29,785 bases of DNA from Candidatus Cloacimonadota bacterium (GCA_029932755.1 JAOZPK010000008.1:1-29785); one strand, 5' to 3'; counted from the stretch's first letter, positions 7,539 to 16,012 are shown. Made by a program: numbers and translations. The notes: generated by a model not told the origin, from the letters alone.

Positions 7539-8909
7539 ATGGAAAAAATTGGATATAATTTTCCCTATACACCCAGGAAAACAGCTCTTCTTGATGCTGA
7601 AAACTGGTATCAACAATTATTATCTGACCATTTGGGCAGAGATTTCACTCCAATAAAAACAAGCAATTTTGGTGAATATGAAATGGCTGTAAATTATCTT
7701 ACATCTGTATTAGAAGAAGCTAAGGCTGTTGAGAAGGTTGCAATATTTAATATTGATCATATGGCTCAAATACGATTTACAGGTTCTGATGCTGCAAATC
7801 TTCTTGACCGAGTACTACCAGCGGATGTACAAAATATGAAAATAGGACAGTGTAAATATACTCTGTTACTTACAGAGAAGGGAACTGTTCTTGATGACCT
7901 GATTATTATGCGTGTGCAAAAAGATAATTTCATATTAGTTATTAATGCTGGTCACGATATTACAGATGTAGAAAAAAACATGATCTCTGATGCAGATTTT
8001 ATCTGTAAATATTTAAACAAAAATGAAGATGTTAATATTAAAGATATATCTGATGAACTTGTCAAGATAGATATTCAAGGACCATTTTCATATAAATTGA
8101 TCACTAAACTTTATGGTGAGCAAGTTGTGAAGAATCGAAATAAACCTGCCAAAAATATGAAATTTTTTACATTCAATGAATTTGATTTTAAGGGACATCA
8201 TTACTACATCAGCAGAACCGGCTATACTAATCGTTGGGGATGGGAAATGTATGTTCCTGTAGCAGTTGCAGAAGAGCAGTTCAAACGCATTACAACAGAA
8301 GCAATCGAATTGGGTGGACTTCTTGTTGGACTTGGTGGTAGAGATGAGAATAGAATTTCTGCAGGGAACTTTGGATTACCGCTTAATGGTAGTGAATATG
8401 ATAGAGAACATACTCCTGTAAATGCACCTCTCTTCAATGCTGCTATAGATATGAATAAAGATGATTTCGTAGGTAAAAAAGCATTGCAAAAAGATATTGA
8501 TTCAGGAACTAATAAGAGAATGGTTTTGTTTATTTCAGAAGGAATTGTAACCGGAAGAGCTATTTTTAAAGATGGAAAGAAGATTGGAACTGTAACTTCA
8601 AGTATTAATTCACCGAATGTATCTCAAGAGAAACGTGAATATATAGGTTCACTTAGAAAGAATGTTAGTGGGGAAGATGGAATTGCGGCAATCGGATTGG
8701 GCTGGCTTAAACATAATCCTTTCAAAATTGATGAAAATGGAAAAGATATTCTAATAATAGATGATAAAGCTGTCCGCATTCCTATTGAATTCTTCAGAAT
8801 CGATGATGAAGGTAATCTTAAAGGCAAGCCGGTAAGGGGTTATATTTCCGGAGATGGAGTAACACCTGCAACAGCTCCAAGGGCTTTGAAGAACATTCAG
8901 AATCTGTAA
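7539..8909 (+). CDS. GcvT-like aminomethyltransferase family (folate-dependent) protein
   Basis: The fold is that of glycine-cleavage T protein. Visible motifs are AIFNIDHMAQIRFTGSDA (about residues 68-85, matching the FDVSHM region), YTLLLTEKGTVLDDLIIM with Asp119/Asp120, the RTGYTNRWGWEMYVP segment corresponding to RTGYTGE-x-G-E, and a C-terminal barrel with FISEGIVTGRAIFKDGKKIG. At 456 residues it is about 90 longer than typical GcvT; most of the excess is an N-terminal extension of about 60 residues. The start is well supported by AAGGAG seven bases before the ATG. No gcvH or gcvP gene is adjacent. The protein may be a genuine T protein encoded apart from its partners, or another tetrahydrofolate-dependent methyl- or aminomethyl-transferase. 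The family call is strong, the substrate open. Confidence 0.8.
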   Translation: MEKIGYNFPYTPRKTALLDAENWYQQLLSDHLGRDFTPIKTSNFGEYEMAVNYLTSVLEEAKAVEKVAIFNIDHMAQIRFTGSDAANLLDRVLPADVQNMKIGQCKYTLLLTEKGTVLDDLIIMRVQKDNFILVINAGHDITDVEKNMISDADFICKYLNKNEDVNIKDISDELVKIDIQGPFSYKLITKLYGEQVVKNRNKPAKNMKFFTFNEFDFKGHHYYISRTGYTNRWGWEMYVPVAVAEEQFKRITTEAIELGGLLVGLGGRDENRISAGNFGLPLNGSEYDREHTPVNAPLFNAAIDMNKDDFVGKKALQKDIDSGTNKRMVLFISEGIVTGRAIFKDGKKIGTVTSSINSPNVSQEKREYIGSLRKNVSGEDGIAAIGLGWLKHNPFKIDENGKDILIIDDKAVRIPIEFFRIDDEGNLKGKPVRGYISGDGVTPATAPRALKNIQNL

Positions 8910-8985
8910 TTATTTGTAGAATATAAAGATAAGATGAGAAGAAGTAATTCATCATTAAATATTTATATTAAATTTTAAAAAATCT

Positions 8986-9015
8986 TTGACACATAAACCC
9001 GCAAATCTAAATGTG
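8986..9015 (+). promoter_or_regulatory. Candidate promoter of tRNA-Asp
   Basis: A perfect TTGACA lies at 8986-8991, with TAAATG at 9008-9013 after a 16-bp spacer. Read as the Bacteroidetes-type promoter, the same bases give TTTG (8985-8988), 19 bp, then TAAATGTG (9008-9015), close to TAnnTTTG. It sits 26 bp before the tRNA. The -10 match is weak in the standard sigma-70 reading, so the exact elements are uncertain. Confidence 0.4.
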
Positions 9016-9040
9016 CGCAAGTGTTTTAAATGAGAAATGC

Positions 9041-9118
9041 GGGGGCGTAGTTCAGTTTGGTTAGAACGCCTGCCTGTCACGCAGGAGGTCGCGAGTTCGA
9101 GTCCCGTCGCTCCCGCCA
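9041..9118 (+). tRNA. tRNA-Asp (anticodon GTC)
   Basis: All four arms can be folded by eye. The acceptor stem GGGGGCG pairs with CGCTCCC (one G-T wobble). The anticodon stem CCTGC/GCAGG (9069-9073/9081-9085) encloses CTGTCAC, giving GTC at 9076-9078. The T arm is GCGAG-TTCGAGT-type sequence followed by the acceptor strand, discriminator G and an encoded CCA (9116-9118). It is followed at once by an intrinsic terminator, so it appears to be a single-gene transcript. Confidence 0.97.
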
Positions 9119-9125
9119 TTATAAA

Positions 9126-9157
9126 GCCGATCAGTTAGCTGGTCGGCGTTTTTTTTT
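9126..9157 (+). terminator. Rho-independent terminator after tRNA-Asp
   Basis: GCCGATCAG (9126-9134) pairs with CTGGTCGGC (9139-9147) with one G-T wobble, around a TTAG loop. After one G, nine T residues follow (9149-9157). It is eight bases after the tRNA CCA end and is the clearest intrinsic terminator in the window. It separates the tRNA from hslO. Confidence 0.9.
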
Positions 9158-9208
9158 ATTTACAAATAAATACCATAAACCGAAGTGACCTAAGATGAGG
9201 AATAAATA

Positions 9209-10087
9209 GTGGATAGAATAATCAGAGGAATTACTAAAGATAAAAGTATTCGTTTCTTTGCGATTGATGCAACAGAGACAGTACAGGAAGCTGTAACAAT
9301 TCATCATTTATCTATGACTAATTCTGTAATAATGGGAAGAATGATAAGCGCAACACTCATGATGGCTGCCGATCTTAAGTCAGATAAAAACGTGATCACA
9401 TTAAAAATTGATGGTGATGGACCTACCGGAGTTGCGATTGTTACTGCACGTAAAAATGGGAATGTAAAAGGGTATGCAAAATATCCGGAAGTTGAAATCC
9501 CATTAAATGAGCATACAAAAACCTTTGATATTCAAAATGCAATTGGTAATGGAACACTTACGATCATAAAAGATCTAGGGATGAAAAGTCCATACATCGG
9601 GCAGATAGAATTGAAGTATAGCACAATTGCCAAAGATCTCACCTTTTATTTTGCTAAGTCGGAACAGATCCCTTCCTCGGTTGGACTTGGTGTTTTGGTA
9701 ATGCCGGATGGAACGATAAAACAGGCTGGTGGATTTATAATTCAGGTTTTACCGGAAACTAAGGAAGATGTAATTACCAAGATTGAAAATAACCTGTCAA
9801 AATTCCCTAATCTTACCGATATGATGGATATGGGACATTCTATTGAAGATGTAATATCTAAGTTCATTTTAAAAGGTTTAGAGCCTGAGGTCAAAGAAAC
9901 TGCACCTATAAAGTATAAATGCGATTGTTCAAAGGAAAAGTTCGAGAATGGAATTAAACTTCTTTCTAAAAAGGAATTGCAGGAAGCGATTGATACAAAT
10001 GAAACGCTTACAATTCATTGCCATTTTTGTAATACCGATTACAATTTTAATAAAAAGAAGATCGAAAAGATTTTGGGGCAAATGTAG
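9209..10087 (+). CDS. hslO: Redox-regulated chaperone Hsp33
   Basis: The 292-residue length and sequence match Hsp33 throughout: the N-terminal holdase domain (DRIIRGITKDKSIRFFAIDAT, then MGRMISATLMMAADLKSD), the KIDGDGPTGVAIVTA segment, and the C-terminal redox switch. The switch has Cys238-x-Cys240 and Cys271-x-x-Cys274, separated by 30 residues, in the canonical CxC...CxxC zinc arrangement. On oxidation and unfolding, family members release zinc, form disulfides and bind unfolding proteins. Translation starts with GTG at 9209, eight bases after GATGAGG. rsmA begins on the very next base after its stop (TAGATG), so the two are surely co-translated. A cytoplasmic location is expected. Confidence 0.96.
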   Translation: MDRIIRGITKDKSIRFFAIDATETVQEAVTIHHLSMTNSVIMGRMISATLMMAADLKSDKNVITLKIDGDGPTGVAIVTARKNGNVKGYAKYPEVEIPLNEHTKTFDIQNAIGNGTLTIIKDLGMKSPYIGQIELKYSTIAKDLTFYFAKSEQIPSSVGLGVLVMPDGTIKQAGGFIIQVLPETKEDVITKIENNLSKFPNLTDMMDMGHSIEDVISKFILKGLEPEVKETAPIKYKCDCSKEKFENGIKLLSKKELQEAIDTNETLTIHCHFCNTDYNFNKKKIEKILGQM

Positions 10088-10894
10088 ATGAAGAAATTCA
10101 GACACAAAAAAAGCCTTGGTCAACATTTTTTAAAAGATAAAAATATTGTTAGGAAAATAGCTGATCTTGCTGAAATTAAAGAAAATGAACTAGTTTGGGA
10201 AGTGGGACCCGGAAAGGGCATACTTACACAAGAATTGATTTTGCAGAAGAGCAATTTGACCTGTTTTGAGATCGACGAAAGTCTATATCCAATTTTGAAT
10301 GAGAAATTTGGCAATGATATCAATTTGATAAATAAAGATATTCTTAGAATCGATTGGAAAGAATATTTGAAAGATAATCAGATTAAAATCGTGGCAAATT
10401 TACCATATCAGATCACATCTCCATTTTTATTCAGAGTAACAGAACATGCTAATAGTTTTAAGCGAGTTGTTGTAATGATCCAAAAAGAAGTTGCAGAGCG
10501 GATCAATGCGGGAATAGGCACAAAAGATTATGGAAAACTTTCGTTAAAAATGCAGTTCTATTTTAATGTTGAATACGGTTTTACTGTGAAACCACATCTC
10601 TTCTTTCCTCCGCCAAAAGTTGATTCTGCAGTAATTATTTTAACTCCTCGCAAAGATAAGCCGGTTCTGGAAGATGAAAGATTTTTTTGGAGAGTTGTTG
10701 AAGTTGCTTTCCAAAATCGAAGAAAAATGTTACGTAGAAATTTGCGTATGATCCTCTCCAAAGAAAAGATCGAAGAACTGGGTTCAAATTGTAAGATTGA
10801 GCTAACAAGAAGAGGAGAGACACTTACAGAGAAAGATTTTATAAAATTATATGAAGCTGTAGCAAAATTAGCAACAAACGGAAGCGAACAATAA
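10088..10894 (+). CDS. rsmA: 16S rRNA (A1518/A1519-N6)-dimethyltransferase
   Basis: This is RsmA/KsgA, which dimethylates two adjacent adenines in the helix 45 loop late in small-subunit assembly. The first residues (KKSLGQHFLKDKNIVRKI) are the family's N-terminal signature. The SAM-binding loop is EVGPGKG at 38-44, the acidic end of strand two is CFEIDES, and the catalytic motif is NLPY at 104-107. FPPPKVDSAVI and FQNRRKMLRRNL are further family blocks in the second half. The length of 268 residues is normal. Its ATG abuts the hslO stop codon, with a G-rich stretch just upstream inside hslO serving as the probable ribosome binding site. It converges with the CehA-like gene across a repeat-rich 169-bp gap. 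Confidence 0.96.
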   Translation: MKKFRHKKSLGQHFLKDKNIVRKIADLAEIKENELVWEVGPGKGILTQELILQKSNLTCFEIDESLYPILNEKFGNDINLINKDILRIDWKEYLKDNQIKIVANLPYQITSPFLFRVTEHANSFKRVVVMIQKEVAERINAGIGTKDYGKLSLKMQFYFNVEYGFTVKPHLFFPPPKVDSAVIILTPRKDKPVLEDERFFWRVVEVAFQNRRKMLRRNLRMILSKEKIEELGSNCKIELTRRGETLTEKDFIKLYEAVAKLATNGSEQ

Positions 10895-10929
10895 CAAACT
10901 AAAAAACAAGGAAAACAATGAAAAAATAT

Positions 10930-11078
10930 CCAATATCCAACACGGAATGATCAATTCCCAAGTAATTTTATTGCTATTTTTATTCGGTGACTTCGGTGAT
11001 TTTGGTGTTCAATATTTTTTCACTTCATCTTTAGATATTCATTGTTTTTATTTTCTCTGTGCCTCAGTGTCTCTGTGT
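10930..11078 (+). repeat. Intergenic repeat island with two short tandem arrays
   Basis: The convergent gap after rsmA holds low-complexity repeats. A 9-bp unit occurs three times at 10983-11009 (TTCGGTGAC, TTCGGTGAT, TTTGGTGTT). An 8-bp unit occurs three times at 11055-11078 (CTCTGTGC, CTCAGTGT, CTCTGTGT). Upstream, 10929-10962 has the internally repetitive ATATCCAATATCCAAC pattern. The second array continues into the 3' end of the CehA-like gene. Such sequences resemble dispersed intergenic repeats I associate with Cloacimonadota and related genomes; that link is from memory and not tested here. No good terminator is seen. Confidence 0.6.
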
Positions 11079-12677
11079 TGAATTCTTTACTTTTTCAATC
11101 CAAACAGGATTTGTAAAAACAACTCCGCCATTTTCTGTTTTCAAACTCATTCGAACATAACCTTCTTCAGGAAGATCTATCTCACAATTGTTTTTTTGCT
11201 TAGTAATTTCAATTTCTTTGCCTGAATTATAATCACCAATAAAAATAGAGATATTCGTAATCTCTCCAAATTCAATCGCTGTTTCACTTTCAATAATAAG
11301 ATTTACTTTATCGGTTTTGCATGTTGATCCAATTGGAAAATATTCATCTTTAATTTTTAATTGAAATGAGAGAAATGGACCATTGCTAACAATAATTTCA
11401 CCATTCTTCAATCCGGCTACAGGTTGATTTTCTTTATATTTGTAAGCAGTAAAAAACTGACCGAAAACTTGTTTCTGAGAAGAAAATAATTTCCAGAAAG
11501 GAGATTTGATCTGACGCATCACATTGAAATTTCCATGTGCATCATTTCCGGCAATTAGATAATACTTATTACCTTTTAAAAGCATCTTTTTCCAATAATT
11601 TAAAGAACGTTTGACATTGTCTGGTTCTGCACTGTTAATGATCTGCAGAAATTTGATTCCGCTAGTTTGGTAATCTTCATCTCTCCAATTTCCGCGACGC
11701 AGTGTGAGTTTTTGCATGAAAGGAATTTTCTCAATCGGATGTGCTGCGATAAACAGATTACTCTCTTTATGTAGTTTGTTGATTTCAGTTAGAAAGTGCT
11801 GCGGTTTATTTTTGAACCATTTCTCAGCACTATCACCATAACCATCAATAAACTCATTATGGTTTATCGCTAGCATATGTACATTTTCACCTTTAGAATT
11901 ACCGATCGAAACTTCTTCGCCCGGAATTATTCGCAATTCATTTGAATTATATTCTTTCACATCTTTCAACATATGCTTCCAAATTGGAAGATCTGCATCA
12001 TTCTTAGTGCAGGAGATGATGCTATCATCCAGGTCATAGGAATGATCAGTTATAAATAACCAGGAAAGACCCATCGCTTTTGCTAATTTAGCTGTAGATT
12101 TCACATCAGCACCAAATTCAACTTGATCTGCAGTATGAATACTATGATAATGTGGTTCACCTGCATACCAACTTTCAGGTAATGGTAAAGGTTCTTTTGC
12201 ATAAAAAGTCTTATATGGTTTTCTTGGTATATCCGGGAAATTATCATTGATAATAATTTTTGATTTACCATTGATCTCAACATCTAATTTTGCAATTATC
12301 TGTAAAAACTGATTTGTTTCCAATTCTTTAACATCAACATCAAGTATTTGAGAAAAATATTTATCACTTATTTCCTTTTTGATTATGAAATTTTTTGAAA
12401 TCATTTTATCATTCACTTCAATACTAATATTAACAGAATTGATCGTTACAGGGAAGAGGTTAGCATCTTTAACAATGATAATTAAAGGAATAGTGCGATT
12501 TTTATTCTTGATAATTCTGATGGGAATATCAGTGATAATCTCGGGTTCTTTCATATAATATTTAGGATAAAGATATTTAAGATGGAAATGGATCTCAGCA
12601 TAGGAAATCAATAACGGTGTAGATGCAAAAAAACCTTCAAGAAAATTGAAACCTTGAAGGTTTTGAAATATATTCAT
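11064..12677 (-). CDS. CehA/McbA-type PHP-domain metallohydrolase
   Basis: An N-terminal beta-rich region of about 165 residues precedes a PHP domain (about 168-400). Metal-ligand motifs are visible: GEPHYHSIHT with His176 and His178, ITDHSYD with Asp211-His212, PGEEVS, FIAAHPIEK and the terminal GNDAHG. This order matches CehA/McbA family hydrolases, which belong to the PHP superfamily of metal-dependent phosphoesterases and amidases; the substrate here is unknown. No signal peptide is evident. It follows the pseudopilin-like gene by 18 bp and is likely co-transcribed. The last residues, NSTQRH, and the stop codon are encoded by the 8-bp tandem repeat described for 11055-11078, so the original C-terminus may have been altered by repeat insertion. 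A start within the first 20 codons cannot be excluded, since no strong ribosome binding site is seen. Confidence 0.83.
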   Translation of the reverse strand: MNIFQNLQGFNFLEGFFASTPLLISYAEIHFHLKYLYPKYYMKEPEIITDIPIRIIKNKNRTIPLIIIVKDANLFPVTINSVNISIEVNDKMISKNFIIKKEISDKYFSQILDVDVKELETNQFLQIIAKLDVEINGKSKIIINDNFPDIPRKPYKTFYAKEPLPLPESWYAGEPHYHSIHTADQVEFGADVKSTAKLAKAMGLSWLFITDHSYDLDDSIISCTKNDADLPIWKHMLKDVKEYNSNELRIIPGEEVSIGNSKGENVHMLAINHNEFIDGYGDSAEKWFKNKPQHFLTEINKLHKESNLFIAAHPIEKIPFMQKLTLRRGNWRDEDYQTSGIKFLQIINSAEPDNVKRSLNYWKKMLLKGNKYYLIAGNDAHGNFNVMRQIKSPFWKLFSSQKQVFGQFFTAYKYKENQPVAGLKNGEIIVSNGPFLSFQLKIKDEYFPIGSTCKTDKVNLIIESETAIEFGEITNISIFIGDYNSGKEIEITKQKNNCEIDLPEEGYVRMSLKTENGGVVFTNPVWIEKVKNSTQRH

Positions 12678-12695
12678 TAAACTTTTTGAGTGATT

Positions 12696-13172
12696 TTACG
12701 GAAGCCAGTTTGGGTCAAAAACGCTATCTGATATTTTATCGTTACTAACGCCCCAAGGACCATTTGGTAGATAGTAATAAATTGATGCGCCTTCTCTTCC
12801 AAAATTTTTATTGGTAGTACCTACGATTGAACTATCCGTTACAGAATAGTCAAAAAGAAAGTCTTCATTTGTTTTCTCAAGATCACCAATAATATTTAAT
12901 AGGTCTTCTCCAATATAATTGCCTTCATCATTAAGTTTTACAACTGTATGTTCAAAAATAAAATAACCATTTACCGGATCTTCTTTAAACTTGATATCTG
13001 CACGTGCAATAACCTGCATATTATAAACTGCTTCCTTAAGTTTTTCGTGATTTAATTTGTCTGCTCTTAATGGAATGATAAGTGTAAAAACAATACCAAC
13101 AAGCATAATTATCATAATAAGTTCAATTAAAGAGAACTTTTTTGCCTTTTCAATTTTTGTATTTTCTGCCAT
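12696..13172 (-). CDS. Type IV pilin/pseudopilin-like protein with atypical cleavage site
   Basis: I chose the ATG at 13172 because GGAGG lies four bases upstream (13181-13177); the longer reading from GTG at 13196 would place this motif inside the gene. The 158-residue protein begins with a short charged leader, then KKFSLIELIMIIMLVGIVF, the N-terminal helix of type IV pilins and type II secretion pseudopilins. Glu17 corresponds to the conserved +5 Glu. The residue before the expected cleavage point is Lys12 in place of the nearly invariant Gly, so processing by a prepilin peptidase is doubtful. The rest is an acidic globular domain ending in a YYYLPNGPWGVSNDK segment. No secretion or pilus assembly genes are adjacent; the next gene is the PHP hydrolase, 18 bp downstream. 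Confidence 0.8.
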   Translation of the reverse strand: MAENTKIEKAKKFSLIELIMIIMLVGIVFTLIIPLRADKLNHEKLKEAVYNMQVIARADIKFKEDPVNGYFIFEHTVVKLNDEGNYIGEDLLNIIGDLEKTNEDFLFDYSVTDSSIVGTTNKNFGREGASIYYYLPNGPWGVSNDKISDSVFDPNWLP

Positions 13173-13282
13173 TTTTCCTCCAAAATCTTCTGACACAGAA
13201 TCTGAGTTGCATTCTCTTTGTCAAATCTTTTTTATTTCATTATCTATATGCTGTGATTTTGTTTTTTCTCATTTGTTTTATT

Positions 13283-13312
13283 ATTATAAATTAAAAGAAA
13301 AATACTTTACAA
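13283..13312 (-). promoter_or_regulatory. Candidate sigma-70 promoter for the pseudopilin/PHP pair
   Basis: On the minus strand TTGTAA (13312-13307) and a perfect TATAAT (13288-13283) are separated by 18 bp. Transcription would start near 13275, leaving a leader of about 100 nt before the ATG at 13172. The region is very AT-rich, so a chance match is possible. Confidence 0.35.
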
Positions 13313-13393
13313 GTAAAAGGTGAAATTTTTTTTTAACAAAAATCAGAACGCTCAATGTAAATTATCTGATATTAATAAAGGAAAAATCGAAAT

Positions 13394-16012
13394 ATGAAAA
13401 AATTATTAATGGTTTCGCTTTTAATTATGTTAATCATTTCAATTGCAGAGGCTAAGATAGATCTGAATACTGCAACTTTACTCGAATTAAAAACTCAATT
13501 ACCCATTACGGATAAGCAAGCTAACGATATTTACGATTATCGTTTCTACAATAGTTTTTTTCAGAGTATATATCAGCTTCGCGAAATTGAATCTATAGAT
13601 CAGGAAACTCTTAATTCTCTCAAACCACTTGTTTCTGTTTCCCATTATGATGAGAAAGATGAATCTGCACAACGCCGAGATGATATTTATTATTTGATCG
13701 AACGATTAGGCAGTAATGAAGGGTTACAGGAAGGAATGAGTGATATTTGGGAAGATTATCTAATATCGCCCAGAAATATTAATAAGCTTGCCTTCTCAGA
13801 TATTTTAAATCTACCCAATACATCTCCTATAGATGTCGCTGCGATTTTGAATAGAGTAGCGGTTGGTGATTCCATTTCAAGTTATCGTGATCTTCGAAAA
13901 TCACCTGGGATATCATATTACGGAGCGAAGAATCTGCAGAATTACGTTTACTACAAAGAACAACCGGAAGTGCGGGATATTTATTTCGATTATCAAATGA
14001 AATACAATGATAGCCCCTATGGAGACAGTGAAAAAGAGATGTATTTAGAATCTATGATCAGATTTGATTATCCAGATTCTGATGCTCCTAAAACACCAGG
14101 TATTAAAAGACAATCTTACTGGGGATATTTCAATATGGAATCAGATCGTGCTACTATGATGAATAAACTTAGAATGCGTTATAAAAATCAATTCAAAGCA
14201 GGATTTATATATGAGACTCCAAAAGGTTCAACGCCGATATTTGACAGCAATTCCAAAACCCTTTTTGATGAGGGAAAATTCTATGTTGGCTATGAGAATA
14301 ACATCAATTTTTTAGGAAAAAATTTCCTAAAAGTATATGCAGGTAATTTCAGAGCAACTTTTGGGGAAGGATTGGTTATGGAAAATACAGATTCATACAG
14401 TCCGAGGAAAACCGGATACGGCTTCAATAAAAGGATTACCGGAATTATTGGTGACATCTCCAGAACACAGGAATATGCTTTGCGTGGTATAGCATTAGAT
14501 TGGAAGAGAAACAATATGAATGCTGTGGTTTTTCTCTCATCCGATAAGAAAGATGCAGTTGTTTATGATAGTAATGAAAATGGTGAACTGGATGATGATG
14601 ACTATATTCTCGGTTATATCAATATGACAAATCGTTTCTCGAATGATGAATTGGAAGAATCAGAAGCATTCTTTAATACTGAATATGATGACAATGTGAA
14701 TCAAGTAAAAATTGCTCCACGTCTTGACGCCTTGCAGGAAGATATTATTGGTGGGCATTTTGAATATACACCCTTTATTGGAACACATATTGGATTCACG
14801 GGTTACGAAGCAGTTTATGATAGAGAATTTGTAGTTCCAGAAGAAGATGAACTTAAAGAGATACTAATTTATCACAGCGATTACTTTGATAAATGGAAGA
14901 TCACCGACAATGAAATCACATCTATGTATTCTACAAAAACAACAGAATACGGAGATAAAGATTTTAGACGAGTTGTTGGTTTTGATTGGCGAACAGTTCT
15001 TAATAATACTTCAATTCAAGGAGAATATGCAGAGTTAGAAATAGATGGTAGGCTCGGTAAAATTGGAGATGACCCAAGCGCACTTCTGATAAGTTCCTAT
15101 ACTCAATTTGATAATTTATATTTGATTACTATCTATCGTGATTATGATCTCGATTTTGATAATCCTTATCATCGCAGTTTTTCTGAAAGTGAAAGATTTG
15201 ATGATACAGTATTTGACAAGTTAACTTATGGTCTGAATAATACTTTACTCAATGACATGTACAATAATTCAGCCCAGCCTTCAGCAGAAAAAGGTATCTA
15301 TTTTGAAACCAGGTATCAGTTCCATCAAATGTTAACACTAAATAAAGCATATCTCGATATTTGGGAAAGAAAATCCGATGCACGTCGGGGAGTAAGAACA
15401 GAAGTGAAACTTGAATTTAAACCTATTCATCAATTAAGATTCCGAATTCGTCATAAGCATCAAGTTAAAAGATATGATGATGAAATGGAAAGAGGTATGT
15501 CACAAGCAGATGAAACTGAACTTAAATTTATAACATATTTATCGAATTATGATAAATTACAATTGGGATATATATACGCACGAGTATTGCAACCACCATA
15601 TTTATCGATCCTTTCAAATCCTTCTGAACCCGGAGCTGCCGATATGGCACAAGCTCAAACGCTTACGACTGGCGATATGATCTACTTAGATTACACACAT
15701 AATTTTAATAAGAATCTCAAAGTCATCGGAGCATTTTCCATGTGGTATGCTAATGGTGCCTCATTCTGGGATTTCGAAGATATTGAACTTGATTTTGACC
15801 ATAGTGATAGAGGTTATAAAATGTGGTTCAATATTCACAGTAGAATCGCTAATAATGTATATTTATCAATAAAATATAAATACAAACAATTTTTAACAAG
15901 AGAGCTGGAATTCAGGGATTATAATGACATTCCTGAAGAAGGAGAGTATTATTTTCAACGTGTGGAAAGAAAAGAAAATATTGTCCGCTTACAGCTTGAT
16001 TGGAAATTTTAA
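13394..16012 (+). CDS. Outer-membrane beta-barrel protein with N-terminal helix-hairpin-helix domains
   Basis: A signal peptide (residues 1 to about 20, ending in SIAEA) is followed by IDLNTATLLELKTQLP, which aligns with the ComEA-type helix-hairpin-helix (HhH) pattern INTA-x-x-x-EL. A second HhH-like block lies near 125-190 and contains KSPGISYYGAKNL. The remaining roughly 680 residues are rich in alternating hydrophobic and aromatic strands and end in LQLDWKF, the C-terminal aromatic expected of a barrel folded by the BAM machinery. The first HhH lacks the usual GIG hairpin glycines, so DNA contact by it is uncertain. Similar HhH-barrel proteins of unknown role occur in Bacteroidetes-type genomes. 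The gene starts after AAAGG and is followed 23 bp later by another barrel gene with a strong GGAGG site. Confidence 0.82.
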   Translation: MKKLLMVSLLIMLIISIAEAKIDLNTATLLELKTQLPITDKQANDIYDYRFYNSFFQSIYQLREIESIDQETLNSLKPLVSVSHYDEKDESAQRRDDIYYLIERLGSNEGLQEGMSDIWEDYLISPRNINKLAFSDILNLPNTSPIDVAAILNRVAVGDSISSYRDLRKSPGISYYGAKNLQNYVYYKEQPEVRDIYFDYQMKYNDSPYGDSEKEMYLESMIRFDYPDSDAPKTPGIKRQSYWGYFNMESDRATMMNKLRMRYKNQFKAGFIYETPKGSTPIFDSNSKTLFDEGKFYVGYENNINFLGKNFLKVYAGNFRATFGEGLVMENTDSYSPRKTGYGFNKRITGIIGDISRTQEYALRGIALDWKRNNMNAVVFLSSDKKDAVVYDSNENGELDDDDYILGYINMTNRFSNDELEESEAFFNTEYDDNVNQVKIAPRLDALQEDIIGGHFEYTPFIGTHIGFTGYEAVYDREFVVPEEDELKEILIYHSDYFDKWKITDNEITSMYSTKTTEYGDKDFRRVVGFDWRTVLNNTSIQGEYAELEIDGRLGKIGDDPSALLISSYTQFDNLYLITIYRDYDLDFDNPYHRSFSESERFDDTVFDKLTYGLNNTLLNDMYNNSAQPSAEKGIYFETRYQFHQMLTLNKAYLDIWERKSDARRGVRTEVKLEFKPIHQLRFRIRHKHQVKRYDDEMERGMSQADETELKFITYLSNYDKLQLGYIYARVLQPPYLSILSNPSEPGAADMAQAQTLTTGDMIYLDYTHNFNKNLKVIGAFSMWYANGASFWDFEDIELDFDHSDRGYKMWFNIHSRIANNVYLSIKYKYKQFLTRELEFRDYNDIPEEGEYYFQRVERKENIVRLQLDWKF

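Noticed and set aside
10983..11078. Possible CRISPR-like array
   Set aside because: The units are 8-9 bp, directly adjacent, with no spacers and no cas genes nearby.
13173..13196. Upstream GTG start of the pseudopilin gene
   Set aside because: The eight extra codons contain the GGAGG site serving the ATG at 13172, so the shorter form is preferred.
13285..13297. 13-bp TATAAATTAAAAG shared with 22278-22290
   Set aside because: The sequence is pure A/T apart from one base and the two copies sit in different orientation to their genes, so chance is the best explanation.
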